Origin: Symbiodinium natans
Lineage: Eukaryota > Sar > Dinophyceae > Suessiales > Symbiodiniaceae
Length of the DNA: 64,000 nt
Direction: 5' to 3'
Assembly (NCBI GenBank): GCA_905221605.1
Contig: CAJNDS010002227.1
Span: 53,501 to 117,500, forward strand
Positions 21,011 to 33,275 of this stretch are shown here, piece by piece; positions within the stretch are counted from its first letter, which is position 1; each line of letters starts with the position of its first letter. The notes beneath the pieces are model-generated. The model made no database searches. It was not told where the DNA came from and saw nothing but the letters and a program-made list of their open reading frames with translations. Position numbers and translations under genes: made by a program.

Positions 21011-22419
21011 ATTAGAGCTCAGGGTTTAGGATACCCCAAACTGTGGGGGTTATTAGATCCACAGTAAGGAGGGAATGAGGCAGGGAATGAGAAAAGCAAA
21101 CTGTAAACAGAACCCTGAGCTATAAACAAACTTCTGGAAACAGGAGACTCTTTTGTAAGATGTCTGCCTTCCACCACAGTCTGGAGACAAAGCTTGGCAG
21201 AAAGAGAGCCAAACAACCCTGAGCTCGAATCTCAACTCTACCCGGATTCCTGTACAAAAAAAGTAATTGCCCAGCTGCTGTATTGATATCCAAACACGCT
21301 CTGACAACCCTAAACCCTAGACCCTACAAACTTAATTAACCCTAACCCCTGATCACAACAAGTTCTTCTCGCCTATAGACCTGATGGCCCACGTGTATCT
21401 CCTTGTAACAAGGGCTGAGATACACAAGCCGTCGGGGCTTAGCTTAGAAAATCAGCTACAGTGAACCGTGGGCGCGTTTAAGGATTGTAGGGTTTTTTGA
21501 GTATTTAACGGGTATTTTCAAAGGCCCCAGGAGAACCCGTTTAGCTTGTAGAGTTTTTTGGGGTACTTTCGAAGTCTCCAGAACCCAAGAACCCGCCCTA
21601 AACCCTAAACCCTGAACCCCAAACCTTAAACCCTAAACCTAAACCCTAAACCCTAACCCCTAAGCCCTAGCCCTCATGGCGTCCCGACCAGCCCGCCGAC
21701 GAGGCGGCGGAGGCGCCAAAGTCGGCGTAGGTGACGTAGAGCTCCCTGGGAAGGATGACTTTGAGGAGTTTAGGGTTTAGGGTTAGGGTTTCGGGTTTCG
21801 GGTTTAAGGTTTAGGGTTTTGGGGACTTTGACGAGTTTAGGGTGGATGAGATGGATTTCTGGGGGATATCGAAACCCTAAACCCAAAGCCCTAAAAAGCC
21901 GACAAACGCTAAACCCTAAAACCCCTTAGGGAGTCTGGGACTTCTGAGATTGCAGGATTTTGGGGCTTAGGGCTGTGGGTTCTACCCGAAATTCCGAAAA
22001 GAGCAATAAGAACAAAAAACAGATTCTGCCACCCTAAACCCTAAACCCCCAAACCCCAAACCCTAAACCCTAAACCCCAAACAAACCCCCCAACCCTTGA
22101 TGCCAGGTTGCCCGAAGCCTACACACCCCTGCAAAGCTCAAGCCCTGACATGCCCTATATAAGCGACATTTGTCCATCAGGGCCAAACCGCCCTCACCCG
22201 CGTTTTTGGGCTTTAGGGTTTAGGGTTTAGGCTTTAGGGCTTAAGGTTTAGGGAGACCCCCCCCCCAACAAAAAAAAAAAAAAAAATGCACCCGGTAAAA
22301 TCCCAGAACAAAGCCGTGCTCGTATACAGCCCTGGCAAAACCCGGTAGCACTCTGTAGACTCCCATAGCCCAAACCCTAAACCCTAAACCCCAAGAACCA
22401 TTTACAAACCTCGGTCTGC

Positions 22420-24230
22420 GCCCGCCTGGCAGCCTGCAGGGCTTCCACGCCTTTCCCCGGATGCGGGCGGGGTTTAGGGTTTAGGGGTTTAGGGGTTTAG
22501 GGTAAACCCTAAACTCTAAACCCTAAATCCTAAACCCTAAGCCCTAAACCCTAAACCCTAAACCCTAAACCCTAACCCTAAACCCTAAACCCTAAACCGG
22601 TCGGGTTTTCGGCTCTGCCAGAGTCTGCAGGGCTCTTCGGATACTTGTATGTCTCAGCACAGAGCCAGGATCTCTACGGTCCTCTGGCAGCCTCTTGTAG
22701 ACCCTGTTCTCTCTTACTCTTGCAGAGCAACACATACGGTTTAGGGTTTAGGGTTTAGGGTTTAGGGGGTTAGGGGTTAGGGTTTAGGGTTTAGGGTTTA
22801 GGGTTTAGGGTTTAGGGTTTAGGGTTTAGGGTTTAGGGTTTAGGGTTAGGGTTTAGGGTTTAGGGTTTAGGTTAGGTTTAGGTTTAGTTTGGGTTTAGGG
22901 TTTAGGGTTTAGGGTTTAGGGTTTAGGGTTTAGGGTTTAGGGTTTAGGGTTTAGGTTTTAGGGTTTAGGGTTTAGGGTTTAGGGTTTAGGGTTTAGGGTT
23001 TAGGGTTTAGGGTTTAGGGTTTAGGGTTTAGGGTTTAGGGTTTAGGAGAGGGTTTAGGGTTTAGGGTTTAGGGTTTAGGGTTTAGGGTTTAGGGTTTAGG
23101 GTTTAGGGTTTAGGGTTAGGGTTTAGGGTTTAGGGTTTAGGGTTTAGGGTTTAGGGTTTAGGGTTTAGGGTTTAGGGTTTAGGGTTTAGGGTTTAGGGTT
23201 TAGGGTTTAGGGTTTAGGGTTTAGGGTTTAGGGTTTAGGGTTTAGGGTTTAGGGTTTAGGGTTTAGGGTTTAGGGTTTAGGGTTTAGGGTTTCAAACGAA
23301 ACTGACCTTCTTTATCCCTACAAACCCTAAACCCCGCCCAAAGCCGTTCCGGCTTGATGCCTCAAGCCAGTAACCTAAGCCGCTCAGAGTCGAAGATCAA
23401 CACAATGGTACATTTTTATTTGTCCATTTTATTGGTTTATTGGTTTCGTTTTTTTTGTTTTTTTTTTTTTTTGGGGGGGGGGGGGGGGGGGCTGGGGGAA
23501 GGTCGAACTAATTTGGGCTTAATTGGGGTTTGGGCTTCAGGGCTCTCCCACGCAGCCTACGCCCCTCAACCCAGCCGAGAAGCCTCGGTCTATCCGTCGG
23601 AGGAAGATGCCTTCTTCCTGGCGCAGAGGCCTAAACCCTAAACCCTAAACCCCTAAACCCCCCTAAATCCTAAACCCTAATTAAACCCTAAACCCTGAAC
23701 CCTAAGAATTGGGTTTTGGGGGTTCTTAGAGTAGAATTACACAGGGACCATAAGGGAATACTATAAGTAATTCTTCCGACCCCTGTAGTAGGGGTCACGC
23801 GGTTGAGCCGGAGAGGAGCCAGAAACCCAGCCTTTGCAAGCAGCCACATGCCTTCACATGAAGCGCCACAGCAGACCCCCGGCACTTGCACTTTTGGGGG
23901 TCTGGTTCCCTTAACAGGGGCTCAGGGTGAAGGGGATTTAGGGCTTAAGGGGTTTAAGGGGTAGCTTAGGGTTCAGGGCTTAGGAAGCCAATTCCACCCA
24001 GGAGAGCCCAAGAAGAGCTGCACCATAAATGCGCTCCGAAACCCCAAGGGTCCCTGATCAGTTTCACACAAAAATCGGGATAAGGGCTTGGGAAATCAGG
24101 GTTGAGGGCTTGGGGCTTATATAGGGTTTGCCAGACCCTGACCCTAGACCGCGTAATCCCTACACCCTAGACCCCAAACCCCTCGCAGCTAGTGGGTGGG
24201 ACAAGTTGAGGGCGTGGGCGCGCAGTAAGT
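22420..24230 (+). CDS. Exon candidates reading best on the plus strand
   Basis: About 22670-22715 (SQDLYGPLAAS between AG and GTAGAC), 22726-22738 (short exon after a strong polypyrimidine tract and GCAG, ending at GTTTAG), about 23559-23628 (APQPSREASVYPSEEDAFF), about 24010-24050 (EPKKSCTINALRNPK) and about 24188-24222 (SGWDKLRAWAR with a canonical GTAAGT donor). The isolated plus orientation inside a minus-strand run is a reason for caution. The large TTTAGGG array 22737-23292 and a G-rich tract separate them. Product unknown. Confidence 0.3.
22737..23292. repeat. Largest TTTAGGG array in the window
   Basis: About 555 bp of nearly pure TTTAGGG with a few deletions (TTAGGG, TTTAGG) near 22855-22885 and one break at 23043-23050. 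Interstitial, not terminal: coding exons lie on both sides. Confidence 0.9.
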
Positions 24231-24401
24231 TTTGCGGATCTATATTCCTTGCTGACACCCTGACATGTCATCCCAGCTTTCTGAATGTTAGATCTCTTCT
24301 CAGACTATAATTCCTCAATTTCTCATTGCGCGAGACTAAACGCAGCCTGAGCCTCAAGGAAGGAAACGCAATGGGCATCTAGCCAATCGTACACCATGAA
24401 A

Positions 24402-24512
24402 CCCAGAGGGTCCATTTGTAGTACTATTATGGAATTAGGTACCCCAAAACCTTTTTTAGTATGGTTTTTGGGTACCTAATTCCATAATAGTACTACAAAT
24501 GGACCCTCTGGG
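24402..24512. mobile_element. Perfect hairpin element with 42-bp arms
   Basis: 24402-24443 and 24471-24512 are exact reverse complements, around a loop of 27 bases. Starts CCCAGAGGGTCC and ends GGACCCTCTGGG. A diverged relative lies at 46183-46283 (shared GGTACCTAATTCCAT and GGACCCTCTGGG). Likely a recent MITE-like insertion. Confidence 0.75.
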
Positions 24513-24777
24513 AAAACTATTCGGAGTACGCCGACTCTCTACAGACCTCCTCTCGGACCTCGCGGGACCCTCAAGTACAGTTTGATCTACCCTAGATACA
24601 CCCCCGCGCCAGCGTGAAGTCCGTGCACCCTAAACCCCTCCCTAAACCCTAAACTCACCCCTAAACCCTAAACCCAAAACCCAAAACCCAAAACCCAAAA
24701 CCCTAAACCCTAAACCCCAAAGCCTAAGCCCTAAACCCTAGACCCTAAACCCTCAACCCTAAACCCTAACCCCAAAC

Positions 24778-24850
24778 CTCCCAACTCGCCTCAATAAGGC
24801 GCTGCCACAACGCTGGGCGCCCCTCTAACGCGAGCCGAGCCGATTCCCAC
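24778..24850 (-). CDS. Minus-strand exon candidate
   Basis: AG acceptor, WESARLALEGRPALWQRLIE ASWE, then a GTTTGG donor; 24 codons, phase 2 to 0. Amphipathic helical composition. Flanked on the left by CCCTAAA and on the right by TTTAGGG-type repeats, as is usual for exons here. Product unknown. Confidence 0.45.
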
Positions 24851-25974
24851 CTTGCAATTCAGGGCCTAGGGTTTAGGGTTGAGGGTTTAGGGGTTAGGGT
24901 TTAGGGTTTAAGGTTTAGGGTCAGGTCTAGGGGCTTGATATATAGGGGCCTTAAGTTCTTCTAGTATACTTCCAAGGGGGGCCATAAGGGAAAACTACTA
25001 GTAAATATTCCGACGCCTACAGTAGGGGCTTAGGAGATTTTAGGGTTTATAGCGCTCGAAGGCTTAGGGTTTTTCAGGGCTTTACAGTTTCATAAGGAGC
25101 GGTTTATTAGGGTTTTTCAGGGCTTTACAGTTTCATAAGGAGCGGTTTAGGGCTTAGGGGTTTCATTGCTTAGGGTTTCGGGGTCCCTAAACCCTAAACC
25201 CTGAACCCTAAACCCTAAACCCTAAGCCCTGGTGTTTGGAGTGCTAGGAACTTCGTGCACAGGGGTTTAAGCAAGGGTTTGGCACGCTGGGAGGGGCTTT
25301 CGGAGTCAGACGCGGACTCCGAAGAGGTTCTCTGAATACACTCCTAAGGGGGTCCCTAAACCCTAAACCCTAAACCCTAAAACCTAAATGGTGTTTGGAG
25401 TGCCTAGTGTTGCCCTCAGATTCCCTTAGAGGATCCTTAAACAGGGTCCCCATACTCAAGGGCACCAACCTTAGGGTCAGGGGTCCAAGGTAGAACCCCA
25501 TGAGTGCCCTAAACCCTAAACCCTAAACCCAAAAGAGAGAGAGAGAGAGAGAGAGAGACATCTCGACATTGCTACCCTTGCGCCTAAAAGCCCGAAAGCC
25601 TCAGACCCTAAATTCTGCCACCCCTCTGCCCTAAACCCTTGAATCTACACGCTCTGCCCTGGACCCTTGAACCTGAGACCAAGGCCAAGCACAGCCGTCA
25701 GAAGCCCAAAGCCTGAGAAGCCCTAAACCCGAAACTCTGAACCCTGAAACCCTGAAACCCTGAAACCCCAAAAACCCTAAATCCCTGTAAACCCCAAACC
25801 CTGAAGCCCTGAAAGCCTTAACGAAGACACCCAACCCATTCAAACCCTGAACCCTAAACCCAACCCCTGTATTACCCTAAACCCTCCCTAAACCGTAAAC
25901 CGTAAACCGTAAACCCTAAACCCTAAACCCTAAACCCTAAACCCTAAACCCTAAACCCTAAACCCCCAAATCAC

Positions 25975-26499
25975 CTGGCTGGGTCTCGGACCATCCTTCA
26001 AGCTGCTCCAGCTCGGCCAAGGGGCCTGATTCGTTTGGGATTTCGGGCCTAAGTTGGTTTAGGGTTTAGGCTTTAGGGTTTAGGGTTTAGGGTTTAGGGT
26101 TTGGGGTTTAGGGTTTAGGGTTTAGGGTTTAAGGTTGAGGGTTCAGGGTTTAGGGTTTAGGGATTGGGGTTTAGGGTTTGGGGTTTAGGTTTTTGGGTGG
26201 GTTCCGCGTCTAAGTTGGTTTACCCTAACACCCTGGCAGCCCAGCGAGGCCCTAGAGCCCTGAAACCCTCATTTAAGGCACGAGCCTCGAGTCCCAAGTA
26301 ACATGTTAGGGTTTAGGGTTTAGGGTTTAGGGTTTCGGGTTTAGGGTTTAGGGTTTAGGGTTAAACCCTAAACCTTTCTGGATAGTTGCTACAGGACCTG
26401 CGTGAAGCCAGAAGAATCAGGAAGCATGCAGATTTGCCGTAGATCCAACAGAGAGGAAACCCCCCTAAACCCTAAACCCTAAACCCTAAACCCTAAACC

Positions 26500-26538
<39 letters not shown>

Positions 26539-26650
26539 ACCCTAAACCCTAAACCCTTTCCGGCTTAATTCTCCGGACCCGAACTCTCCCCCAGCGCACG
26601 GGCACAGCGTCCCGAATCCCTTGCAGAATAGGGAAGCGAAGGAACCCCAG
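25975..26650 (-). CDS. Two minus-strand exon candidates
   Basis: 25975-26025 reads PLAELEQLEGWSETQP (AG acceptor, GTGATT donor). About 26575-26640 reads GIRDAVPVRWGRVRV RRIKPE. The second island also reads on the plus strand with AG and GT edges (RTGTASRIPCRIGKRRNP). No function assignable. Confidence 0.35.
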
Positions 26651-26927
26651 GTTCAAGCAAGAATGTTTAGGGTTTAGGGTTTAGGGTTCAAGGGTTTAGG
26701 GTTTAGGGCAACTAGAACGTCAACAAGCAGCAAAACTCTCAACAACAAATATGCCAACTAGAATATGAAGAGAGGACGATGATAGAAACCAAGGCTGGGA
26801 GCGTAATCAAAGAAATTGCAACAAGAAGAAGACCTAAACCGACCCTCAAAAAGATTAGGGACCCTAACCCTAAGCCGTAAATCGAGGCTTCCTGGCGCTA
26901 GTCGCCAGACCCTGCAACCAAGTCTAG

Positions 26928-27030
26928 GTTGCCCAGTAACCTAGGATGAAAAAGGTGCCCTTTCTTGCCTAAAGGGGTTTATAGGGGAACCTAGAGCCCC
27001 CAAAAAGGGAATAAGGGCACTACTGGGCAT
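26928..27030. mobile_element. MITE-like repeat, copy 1
   Basis: Begins GTTGCCCAGTAACCTAGGAT and ends TACTGGGCATCCTAG, an inverted pair. Same element with about 85-90% identity at 50946-51055. Confidence 0.6.
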
Positions 27031-27395
27031 CCTAGGGTTTTGGCTTCGGAGTGTAAGTTAACCCCTAAACCCTAAACCCTTGAGGGGTTTAGGGTTTAGG
27101 GTTTCGGGTTTCGGGTGAGAGTTCATGAAGTGTAAGGATTTCGGAACTTCAGGCGTGTCTTAAAGGGCTCATGAGTTCAGGGCGTTTGGGTTTCGCGTGT
27201 ACACGGGGCACCAGCAGCCTTCGAAAGGATCCCGCATACATCCCACAACCAAACCCCTCCCTGAACGCCCTGAAACCCCTAATCCCCCTAAATCCCCTAA
27301 ATCATGAAACCTCCCTAAACCATCAAACCTTGTGATGTTCTCACTTAGACTAAGAGTCCTTGATACTCATCCCTCAGGGGGAACATCCCAACTCC

Positions 27396-27765
27396 AACCC
27401 CCTAAACCCCCTAAACCCCCTAAACCCCCTAAACCCCCTAAACCCCCTAAACCCCCTAAACCCCCTAAACCCCCTAAACCCCCTAAACCCCCTAACCCCC
27501 TAAACCCCCTAACCCCCCTAAACCCCCTAAACCCCCTAAACCCCCTAACCCCTAAACCCCCTAAACCCCCTAAACCCCCTAAACCCCCTAAACCCCCTAA
27601 ACCCCCTAAACCCCCTAAACCCCCTACCCCCTAAACCCCCTAAACCCCCTAACCTAAACCCCCTAAACCCCCTAAACCCCCTAAACCCCCTAAACCCCCT
27701 AAACCCCCTAAACCCCCTAAACCCCCTAAACCCCCTAAACCCCCTAAACCCCTTATAAACCCCTT
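27396..27765. repeat. Variant array, CCCCCTAAA 9-mer
   Basis: About 40 units of a 9-bp variant with extra Cs, a different period from the 7-bp heptamer. The mirror variant TTTAGGGGG is at 34024-34140. The long Pro-rich frame across it is a by-product. Confidence 0.85.
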
Positions 27766-27779
27766 AAACCCCCCTAAAC

Positions 27780-30165
27780 GCCACTCACAGGGGCCACCAA
27801 AATTGCTGAGGGCGCCGCCGCGAAAATGCCAGTCCACCACCTGACGCCAAAGTCCTAAACCCGAAGCCCTATGGCCTAAACCATGGTTTCGGGTTTAGGG
27901 CCTGGGGCTGGGGTGAGGGTTGATGGGTAACGGTTGAGGGTTAAGGGGGTGAAAAGGGTTTATTGGGGGCTGAGGGCTTGGATAGGGGTGGCTTGGGGAT
28001 CCATGATCTTGAGCTAATAAGCTTCAGGGTTTGGGAATCAGGGTTTGGGGGTCAGGGGTTTACGGAAATGCCAAGCAAACCTTGCACAACACCCGCTGGA
28101 ATGTTTAAAGAACTCTCTTCTCCCTCTCTCTCTGCTCCCCTTCCCTTCTAAACCCTGAGCACTAAACCCTAAACCCATCACGTGCAGCTACAAAAAATCT
28201 GAGACCGCACTGCTAACTAATTGTAGGGTTTAATCCGCTCGCCCTATTATTTCACCCCTCCCCCCCCCCCCCCCGTACCCCTGATATCAAGTACTCCGAT
28301 TATAGCTATTTTCTAGTGTATGGGGAATGTTTAACATGAGGGTGGGGGGGGGGGTTATTCTTAGCAAAAGGGGGAAGTGATTACAGGGTTTACTTGTGGC
28401 CTAAAAGGGTTGGGTCGAGGATCTGCTGTGCTAACTATTTCTAACTAAAATTGGGGACTGATGCGCCAACCTCTCCTTTAGGGCTGAGTAGCCTGGGCAA
28501 AAAAGGTCGACCAGTTCTAAAATTGGTCCCATTTTTGGGTACCCTAAATCTTAATCTTAGGGGCCGATTGCGGGCCGCCTTGTAATAAGGACCCCAAACG
28601 GACCCTAACTTAGAGAAGTGACCACATTAAACACCAAACCCTAAACCCTAAGCCCTAAGCCCAAAGCCCTAAACCCCTACGTAGCCCTAAAACCCAAGCC
28701 CTAAACCCTAAACCCTAAACCCGAAACCCATTGGCTGAGAGCCCCACGGCGCGTGCGATCACCGATGGGGCCGCTTGAGCCTCGGCTCGCCCGCAGACGA
28801 AGTCCCCGAACTGAAAAGGTTTGGGGTTTGGGGTTGGGGTTTAGGGTTTAGGGTTTAGGGTTTAGGGTTTAGGGTTTAGGGTTTAGGGTTTCGGGTTTAG
28901 GGTTTAGGGTTTAGGGTTTAGGGTTTAGGGTTTAGGGTTTAGGGTTTGGGGTTTGGGGTTTGGGGTTTGGGGTTTAGGGTTTAGGGTTTAGGGTTTAGGG
29001 TTTCTGGTTTAGGGTTTAGGGTTTAGGGTTTAGAACATAAGGCCTTGAACAGGCTTCGTGGGGGTGTGGGTGGCTTCTGGGCTTTTAGAGGTCTTGGGGC
29101 TACAACGTCTTTTCAAGCCCTAAACCCGAAACCCCAAGAAGGGAGACTGGGGCTATCTCTTCGAGTTCCTGATGCACCAAACCTTCGTAAAGTCCTGAAT
29201 CCAAAGCCCCTGACACTTTGAAAGAAGAAAACGATTTGGGGGTTTCGGGTTTAGGGTTATCCGTAAACTGTGAGCCTTTAAGCACTTTGAATCTCGTTTC
29301 GATTGTGAGAGGGGTTCTGAAACCGGGGCAGCGGCAAGCCTCTCAGTAGCTGCTTGAGACACCTCGTTCTCGCAAGCAGGTCCTACAACTACAAAGCCCC
29401 AAACCATAATTCTAAACCCTAAGCCCTAAACTCCTAAGCTCTAAACCCTCAACCCCTAACCCGAACCCCGAACCCCGGAACCCAAACCCCGAGCCCCATA
29501 TTCTTAGCAGGCATGTCCCCAGCCAACCACAGCTTAAGCTTTCAGAATCTGGCCCCAAACCCTAAACCCAAAGCCCCGAAACCCTGCAACCTAGATCTAA
29601 GGGTAGTTACATGGTCCGGTAGTATGGCCCCTTAACGGGAACCCCGGATATACCCTAGGGTTTACGGCCTAAATCCCTTACAAACCCTCTAGAACCCAGA
29701 CTTCAAAGAAGATAACGGACCATATTGAGGGGCCCATGAAACTACCCTTAGACTAGAAGCAAGCCCTATTCGGGTTTAGGGTTTAGGGTTTCGGGTTTAG
29801 GGGAAGTATCGGGCAGGAACCGGAGACCCCCCGGGGGAGGAGTCTAGGACCCGAAGCAAGAAGCCGAGGAACCCTATGAAAACCCCGCAGGTTCCAGGGC
29901 CCAAACAAGACGCGGTTTAGGGTGGAGGGTTTAGGACCTGTGGTCAGGAGTTTAGTGAGGGTTGGGCGGGGTTGGAGATCGGCTAGGGTTCAAGTCTAGA
30001 GTCTAGTAAACCCTACACCCTAAACCGAAAACCCTAAACCCGAAAACCTAAACCCTAAACCCTACACCCTATCTGGGGTTCAGGGTTTGGTGAGAGTTTA
30101 GCAGGGCTCTCCAGCTCGCCTCTTCGCTAAAGAAGCTGCCCAGCCGTCGGACGGGCTCGTCGATA
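27780..30165 (-). CDS. Minus-strand exon candidates at 27.8-30.2 kb
   Basis: 28728-28810 is the best: TTTTCAG acceptor, FGDFVCGRAEAQAAPSVIAR AVGLSAN, GTTTCG donor. About 27786-27831 has a GTGAGT donor and reads VVDWHFRGGALSNFGGP or, one frame on, WWTGIFAAAPSAILVAP. The exon at about 28062-28095 (RVLCKVCLAFP, GTAAAC donor) fits the second frame by phase. About 29324-29378 (PACENEVSQAATERLAAAP, GTTTCA donor), about 29110-29211 (GLVHQELEEIAPVSLLG or another frame) and about 30085-30165 (AIDEPVRRLGSFFSEEASW) follow. Not enough phase agreement to merge them. Products unknown. Confidence 0.4.
29597..29754. mobile_element. MITE-like inverted-repeat element
   Basis: CTAAGGGTAGTTACATGG at the left and CCATGAAACTACCCTTAG at the right, an 18-bp imperfect terminal inverted repeat, 158 bp in total. 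Non-coding inside. Confidence 0.6.
29820..29912 (+). CDS. Plus-strand basic exon candidate
   Basis: After GCAG, TGDPPGEESRTRSKKPRNPM KTPQ and a GTTCCAG donor. Basic cluster RSKKPR. The opposite strand is also open, and it stands alone among minus-strand exons. Confidence 0.25.
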
Positions 30166-30549
30166 GCCTTCCGCGTTGGGCTTTGTTGAAGGGGTTTGAG
30201 GGCTTTATCTTGGGCTTTCCCAAAAAAAGGAGTGCCCCTTTTGGACCTCAAGTAGAATCCCCTTAAAGGGACCCCCCCCCCCACAAGGGTACCCTCTTTT
30301 CGCAAGGCTTGATATTGTTGAGTTGAAAGCTTGGTCTTTAGGGAAGTAGGTGTCGTGCACCGTAATGTGTGTTTACGCTGCTACTGTGCATCGGTCATGC
30401 AAAAAGTTTTGCTTGCAGATCAGCATATCTTTTGATAAGACTGGAAAAGATCACATTCACTGCTTTTCAGCAAACAAGTTCTTCAAAGTCTAGTCAACTG
30501 CAGGGAGCCGGTAGTGCGCAGATGCAGAGCTGTAGGGTCGTCCTCCGTG

Positions 30550-33239
30550 CTAACTTATTTCCTGGGTGGCTTCGAACAGCTGGGATCCACTCTTCTTGTT
30601 CGATATCCCGTCAGAGTTCGAGAACACGTGGTGCATGAGCCGTAGACCTGTGGCCGTGATGCCCTGGCCAAGGCCACCCGGCACACCCGAGGCATGTGCC
30701 GCTGTGTCATGGAATCCTGGGTGCATCTCATCGCGGCGGGGCCTAAATTGAACCCGATCCAAAACCGCCATCCACAAGGCTTGCTCCTCGCCGAGCACCA
30801 ACCACTCCACATGGAGGTGAGTCTGTGTGGGGGTTTAGGGTTTGGAGTTTCGGGTCTAGGGTAACTAGGATCCCTTAGGGCATGCACTCAAAACAAGTGG
30901 CCCAATGTCCGTTACAAGACCTATCAAGGGGACCCTCTTGGATGCCCTCAACTACAAGGAATTCTTATAGTGACCATCACCACCCGAAACCAGCCCCCCC
31001 CCCTCTCCCCCACATGAGTTCACAGCGAGTTTGCTCTCAGTCGTAATGTGCTTCTAGGGCAGTTTACCACGAACCCCTCATCCTTCAACCCCTTAACCGC
31101 CCCACATGCCACCACCCATTCCCACCCTAATTGGAGGTTCATGGGTCTTTTGCAACAGGGATGTTGATAATCAGGGTAGCTATAGTTGTAATTGGCCAGT
31201 ACCTTATTTGGGGGGGGTTCTTAGCACCCTAACCCTAAATAAACCCGAACCCGTCAAGCATAAATCCTAAACTTTAACCCTAAACCCCTGAACCCCTAAA
31301 CCCTAAACCCCACACCCCTACAACCCTAAACCCCCAAGTCTAAACCCTAAACTCTAAACCCTAAACCCAAAACCCCAAACCCTAAACCCTAAACCCCTTG
31401 AAGCCTCCAGGACATGCCGCGCGGGTTTCCAAGCTGCTGGCCGCTCCTGAGACTCGACCTGTCTCATCATCATGGTTTAGTGTTTAGGGTTTAGGGTTTA
31501 GGGTTTAGTGTTTAGGGTTTAGGGTTTATGGTTTAGTGTTTGGGGTTTGGGGTTTAGGGTTCGGGGTTTGGGGTTTAGGGTTTGGGGCTTGCGGTTTGGG
31601 GTTTAGGGTTTGGGGTTTTGCGATTAGGGCTTAGGGTTTGGATACAATGGACGTGGAATGAGTCAGCCTCGTACTAATGGTATCCGTCGATCTGGTACAA
31701 AAGCAGATTGTTATCATGAGCAAAGTCGTTTGACTTCGCGAAAGATACAACGTAGTGGACTAGAGGGTGGTATGAGCCAGTCGCCCCCCTTAAATCTTTG
31801 GGGGTTTGTGGCTGCTGAGCTCTACTTCCTACATCCTAGACCCTAAACCTCCAGAGAGCCGACCTTTCCGTTACAGACCGCAGCCCGTGGCAGGGGGCCC
31901 TAAACCCTAAACCCTAAACCCTAAACGGGCCTGCCAAGCTTCCCTGGTGGAACCACGCTGGGCCTTCCGCCGCGCGCGCCTGGGGGCGGGGGGGGGGGGG
32001 GGGGGATTTGGAGGGTTTGGGAAGCTTGGCCTTAGGGATGCTTAGGGTTTAGGGTTTAGGGTTTAGGGTTTAGGGTTTGGGGTTTGGGGTTTGGGGTTGA
32101 GGGTTGAGGGTTTAGGGTTGCCGGAGTGTTGGGGCTTCAGTGTTGCTGGGTTGGCGTTCTTGTATGTCTTCGCGGTTCCGGAGGGTATGTGATGGGCTTT
32201 GGATCTATGATGCCTGTGCCGGCTAACGTGGAAATGTTAGGGTTTAGGGTTGAGGGTTTAGGGTTTAGGGTTTGGGGCTGTGGGCCGGACAGAATTTTCG
32301 GGAGTCAGGACAGAATTGGGTGCGTGTGCGTGTCAGGAAAAGTCTAAGAGGCGCATGAGGTAAAACATTGATGAGGTGCCTCTTTGGCCTTCGGAACACG
32401 AGTAAGGGAGCTAGATAGTTCCTTCGCTGAAACCCTGATTTCCTGTGATATTCTGCTGGAATCCATTTCTCAAACCTTTTGATTTGGAAAGCTGTAGGGT
32501 TGTCGGGCGTAGACTGTAGGGATGAGGGATTTGGAAATCTATTGTCGCCAAAGCTCTTGGAAACATTGGCGAGAGTTGTTTACGATTAGCTGGGGGCCCC
32601 GGGGGCTTGCCCGAAAACCGGGAAAAACTTAGCTTTTTCTGGCTTTTTCTAGTTTTTTCTAGCTTTTTCCAGCTTTTGCTAGCTTTTGCTAGCCTTGCCT
32701 AGCCTTCTCTAGCCTTTCGTAGCAGATCGGGGCCCGATTCCAGGAAAGATTTAGCGAGCCGGGGTCTGAAGACAGGAATGTCGTAGCACCTCGATGGCTA
32801 GAAAAAAAAACCAAAGTCCACTTCTGATTGCCAGAAATCAGTATTGTATGAATGCGTAGATTTTAAGGCCGATACCTATAAGTAACACCCAAACCTCAGG
32901 CGCTGACAGCTGCAACTTCAGATTAACTTTGATGGAAAAGGCAAGCTGTAGTTTCCTGTTGACATCTTCTGTACAGGCCCTTCAAAGGCATACTTCACCC
33001 CAGGAAATTCGTAGCTTATCTTAGCTTAACTTAGCTTCTCCCAGCTTTGCCTAGCTTTCTCAGGTTTCCTTCAGTTTTCCGTGGAACGCTTTGGAATTCT
33101 AGATTTTTCCGCTAATCCAAAGACGAGCCTGATCATTGTTTTACTTCATGTGTTCTTATGAAAAAGTTTCTGCGGTTCTCGACATAATATTGGCATTTCA
33201 TTTGTCTTGCTTGTGCCGCCCAATGATGTGTGCATGTGC

Positions 33240-33275
<36 letters not shown>

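Noticed and set aside
1-23292. A chromosome end or subtelomere
   Set aside because: Arrays occur in both orientations, are short, and are separated by phase-consistent exons; no terminal array at either window edge.
27332-27840. Pro-rich and Gly-rich ORFs of 60-100 codons
   Set aside because: Pure 9-bp repeat CCCCCTAAA read in frame; no other support.
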